In this document: positions 11,880-14,259 of the stretch, piece by piece | Layout of the letters: the number at the start of each line of letters is the position of its first letter | How positions within the stretch are numbered: the stretch's first letter is position 1 | Assembly (NCBI GenBank): GCA_944387745.1 | Contig: CALXGD010000183.1 | Coordinates: 1-14,259 of the forward strand | Origin: an uncultured Oscillospiraceae bacterium | Lineage (GTDB): Bacteria > Bacillota_A > Clostridia > Oscillospirales > Oscillospiraceae | Length of the DNA stretch: 14,259 nt | Direction: 5' to 3' | Notes under the pieces: generated by a model | Told to the model about the DNA's origin: nothing | Database searches by the model: none | What the model saw: the letters and a program-made list of their open reading frames with translations, nothing else | Made by a program: the position numbers and the translations under genes

Positions 11880-13964
11880 ATGCTGGAGCTACTCGCTCCC
11901 GCCGGCTCTATGGAGTCGGTCCAGGCCGCGGTCCAGAACGGCGCCGGCGCCGTCTATCTGGGCTACGGCGATTTCAATGCCCGCCGCAACGCCAAGAACT
12001 TCACCCGGGAGGAGGCAGCGGCGGCGGTTTCTTACTGCCACCTCCGGGACACCAAGGTATTTTTGACTCTGAACACCCTGCTCACCGACCGGGAGCTGCC
12101 CCGGGCTGCCCAGGTGGCCACTGAGATCAGCGAGATGGGGGTGGACGCGGTCCTCGTCCAGGACCTGGGGGTGGCCCGGATGCTGCGGCAGGCGGCCCCG
12201 GATCTCCCGCCCCACGCCTCCACCCAGATGACCGTCCACTCCCTGGACGGGGTGAAGGAGTGCGCCGATTTGGGGATGACCCGAGCGGTGCTCTCCCGGG
12301 AGCTGAGCCGGGACCAGATCGCCCATATCTGTCAAAATTCCCCCATTGAGATTGAGGTGTTCGCCCACGGAGCCCTGTGTATGTGCTACTCTGGGCAGTG
12401 CTATCTCTCCTCGGTGATCGGGGGGCGCAGCGGCAACCGGGGCCTGTGCGCCCAGCCCTGCCGGCTGAAATACGGCTGGGGGAAGAAGGCGGACGGCTAT
12501 CCCCTGTCCCTGAAGGACATGTCCCTGATCGGCTACCTGCGGGAGCTGGACCAGATGGGGGTGGCCTGTCTGAAGATCGAGGGCCGTATGAAGCGGCCGG
12601 AGTATGTGGCGGTGGTCACCGGCATCTACGCCCGGGCCATCCGGGAGGGGCGGGAGCCCACGGCAGAGGAGCTGGAGCGGCTCCAGGCTGCCTTCTCCCG
12701 CCAGGGGTTTACCCAGGGATATTTTTTGGATCAAAAGGGACCGGATATGTTCGGCACCCGACAGGAGGAAGCCGAGCCCCGGGAGCTGTTTGCCCAGGCC
12801 CGGGCCACCTATGAGAGCGGGGAGAACCGAAAGACCCCCGTGCGGCTGTACGCCTGGATCCAGGCGGGGGAACCGGCCCAGGTGGCGGCGGAGGACAGCC
12901 AGGGCCGCCTGGTCCGGGTGGAGGGCCCGGTGCCCGAGGCGGCGGTGAATGTCCCACTCACCCGGGAGAAGGTGGAGGGACAGCTCAGCCGCACCGGTGG
13001 CACCCCCTTCGCCTGTGAGAAGGCCACCGCCCGAGTGGAGGAGGGTCTGTCTCTCCCCCTGTCCGCTCTGAACGCCCTGCGGCGTCAGGTGCTGGAGGAG
13101 CTGGCCAAGGAGCGCTCCGCCCCGCCGGAGCGGAGAACCGGGGTGTACCACCCCGGCGTGCGCTATGAGAATCCCAAGGAGCCCCCCGTCCTCACCGTGT
13201 CGGCGCGCCGGGCGGAACAGCTCTCCCCGGAGCTGCTGGCCCTGAAGCCGGCCCGAGTCTACCTCCCCTGCGACGAGGGGGCGGCCTGCCCCGACGCGGT
13301 GGAGCGCTGCCAGACGGCGGGGGTGGAGGTGTGCGCCCTCCTGCCCCGGATCTGTTGGGACCGGGAGGTCCCCCTGCTGGAACAGCAGCTGGAGACGCTG
13401 AAACAGCTGGGAGTAAAGGAGGTGCTGGCGGGCACGTTGGACGGGGCGCGCCGGGCCAGGGAGCTGGGATTCGGGGTCCGGGGCGACTTTGGCATCGGGG
13501 TGTACAACAGCCAGACCTTGAAGGAGCTGAAGAAGCTGGGCTTTCTCTCGGCCACCGCCTCCTTCGAGCTGAAATTTGCCCAGATCCGGGACCTGTCTAA
13601 GGCCATCCCCCTAGAGGCCATTGTATACGGACATCTGCCTCTGATGATCACTGAGAACTGCATCGTCCACAACCACACCGGGCGGCACTCCTGTGAAGAG
13701 GGGCAGCGGCTGGTGGATCGGAAGGGGGAGACCTTCCCGGTGGTGAAAGCCTGGGGCTGCCGCAATGAGATTTTGAACGGCAAGACCCTGTTTCTGGCGG
13801 ACAAGGTCGCCGACTATCAGCGTCTGGGCCTGGAGTCGATGCGCCTGATGTTCACCACCGAGCGCCCGGAGGAGTGTGTCCGGGTGCTGGAGCGCTATCA
13901 GGGCCGGGGCCGGTACAAGCCAGCGGAGTGGACCCGGGGGCTCTACTATCGGGACGTGGAGTAA
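11880..13964 (+). CDS. Peptidase U32-family protein with DUF3656-like C-terminus (RlhA-type RNA hydroxylation candidate)
   Basis: This 694-aa protein opens with the U32 N-terminus MLELLAPAGSMESVQAA. The family signature runs from Glu159 (EVFAHGALC, GQCYLSS) with Cys167, Cys174, Cys190 and Cys194 as probable iron-sulfur ligands, followed by GNRGLCAQPCR and LKDMSLIGYL...LKIEGRMKRPEYV. A middle DUF3656-like region spans roughly 320-450, and a C-terminal U32-like part contains MITENC and DRKGETFPV. E. coli RlhA (23S rRNA C2501 hydroxylation) has this long U32+DUF3656 form, while short U32 proteins such as TrhP act on tRNA. An RNA hydroxylase role is thus more likely than true collagenase activity. 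ATG 11880 is chosen for the conserved N-terminus and AAAGGAAGG upstream; the frame is open 43 codons further but that part is low-complexity. It probably follows zapA transcriptionally. Confidence 0.92.
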   Translation: MLELLAPAGSMESVQAAVQNGAGAVYLGYGDFNARRNAKNFTREEAAAAVSYCHLRDTKVFLTLNTLLTDRELPRAAQVATEISEMGVDAVLVQDLGVARMLRQAAPDLPPHASTQMTVHSLDGVKECADLGMTRAVLSRELSRDQIAHICQNSPIEIEVFAHGALCMCYSGQCYLSSVIGGRSGNRGLCAQPCRLKYGWGKKADGYPLSLKDMSLIGYLRELDQMGVACLKIEGRMKRPEYVAVVTGIYARAIREGREPTAEELERLQAAFSRQGFTQGYFLDQKGPDMFGTRQEEAEPRELFAQARATYESGENRKTPVRLYAWIQAGEPAQVAAEDSQGRLVRVEGPVPEAAVNVPLTREKVEGQLSRTGGTPFACEKATARVEEGLSLPLSALNALRRQVLEELAKERSAPPERRTGVYHPGVRYENPKEPPVLTVSARRAEQLSPELLALKPARVYLPCDEGAACPDAVERCQTAGVEVCALLPRICWDREVPLLEQQLETLKQLGVKEVLAGTLDGARRARELGFGVRGDFGIGVYNSQTLKELKKLGFLSATASFELKFAQIRDLSKAIPLEAIVYGHLPLMITENCIVHNHTGRHSCEEGQRLVDRKGETFPVVKAWGCRNEILNGKTLFLADKVADYQRLGLESMRLMFTTERPEECVRVLERYQGRGRYKPAEWTRGLYYRDVE

Positions 13965-13970
13965 GAGGGC

Positions 13971-13996
13971 GAGTTAGAAATTAGGAGTTAGGAGTG
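13971..13996. repeat. Short 7-bp tandem repeat (GAGTTAG type)
   Basis: Units GAGTTAG, AAATTAG, GAGTTAG and partial GAGTG run without gaps just after the U32 stop. The block is AT-rich compared with its surroundings. It may be one copy of a dispersed short intergenic repeat. No stem is present. Confidence 0.6.
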
Positions 13997-14046
13997 ACAG
14001 GCCGTTCCGGTTTTTAAGGGCGGTTTGGAGGGGGGGGCGTCAGTCC

Positions 14047-14259
14047 ATGTTCAGCCGGCAGCGTCTGTTCTGGAGCCGGGGGCTCTATGACCTGGAGGGG
14101 ACCCAGAAAAAATTTGTGGCGGCGGTGGCGGACAACTGCGCCTGGCACATGGGCCGGTGTCTGGAGTACCGGGCCATTGCCCAGGGGCTGGGCTTCTCCC
14201 CAGAGGAACTGCGGCGCACCGGGGACCTGTCCCAGATTCCTATGCTCCCCACCCTGTTT
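14047..14259 (+). CDS. LuxE/PaaK-like acyl-activating protein, N-terminal part (3' end outside window)
   Basis: Only the first 71 residues are present. They read MFSRQRLFWSRGLYDLEGTQ, then an aromatic/charged helix with ADNCAWHMGRC, EYRAIAQGLGFSPEEL and finally DLSQIPMLPTLF. The pattern 'cluster of Cys/His, EYR, G-F-x-PEEL, DL-x-x-IP-x-(I/L)PT-x-F' is typical of the N-terminus of LuxE-family acyl-protein synthetases and related AMP-forming acyl ligases, which activate a carboxylate as an acyl-adenylate. The catalytic AMP-binding core would lie beyond the window, so substrate and even subfamily are open. The ATG follows a GGAGGGGGGG tract with about 9-nt spacing. It starts 82 nt after the U32 gene across a repeat, so it may be a separate unit. 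Confidence 0.6.
   Translation, partial: MFSRQRLFWSRGLYDLEGTQKKFVAAVADNCAWHMGRCLEYRAIAQGLGFSPEELRRTGDLSQIPMLPTLF

Noticed and set aside
13999..14017. Terminator after the U32 gene (GGCCGTTCCGGTTTTT)
   Set aside because: There is a T run, but only a 3-bp stem can form before it, which is too weak to call.

Overview
The window is a GC-rich, densely coded stretch that looks like a Gram-positive Clostridia chromosome. The likeliest group is the Oscillospiraceae-type gut bacteria (Flavonifractor / Lawsonibacter / Intestinimonas relatives). That placement is inferred from the gene families (TrkA/TrkH pairs, membrane pyrophosphatase, ZapA beside a U32 protein, CsoR-type regulator), strong CTG/ATC/GCC codon preference, Shine-Dalgarno-led starts and sigma-A promoters. 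No marker gene proves it. There are no rRNA or tRNA genes, CRISPR arrays or transposases.

Layout. (1) 1-3532: the end of trkA and two tandem, clearly homologous trkH genes form a K+ uptake operon that ends at a strong terminator. (2) 3600-5804: a separately transcribed membrane pyrophosphatase, hppA. Its motif marks it as K+-dependent, and its TM6 glutamate position suits a Na+ pump. (3) 5827-8948: a promoter and structured leader drive a PfkB sugar kinase, HPr and PTS Enzyme I; the HPr keeps the catalytic His15 but has lysine where Ser46 should be. (4) 8966-10830, minus strand: a small Xre-type regulator and a small membrane protein share a strong promoter whose start site is covered by two adjacent 16-bp palindromes. 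A 49-bp-period palindromic repeat, a second membrane protein with the same DERDxx motif and a possibly frameshifted lipoprotein relic lie downstream. (5) 10866-11254: a divergent, single-gene CsoR-family repressor unit. (6) 11316-13964: zapA and a long U32-family (RlhA-like) protein, separated by strong hairpins. (7) 14047-end: the start of a LuxE/PaaK-like acyl-activating protein.

How it fits together. The left third is a cation module: Trk raises cytoplasmic K+, the pyrophosphatase needs K+, and it probably exports Na+ (or H+) at the cost of pyrophosphate. The middle operon supplies the general PTS phosphorelay plus a kinase for an unphosphorylated sugar, but no sugar-specific EII is in view. 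The minus-strand cassette is the least explained part: an apparently autoregulated HTH/membrane-protein pair of unknown function, facing a metal- or electrophile-sensing repressor that has no obvious target gene beside it.
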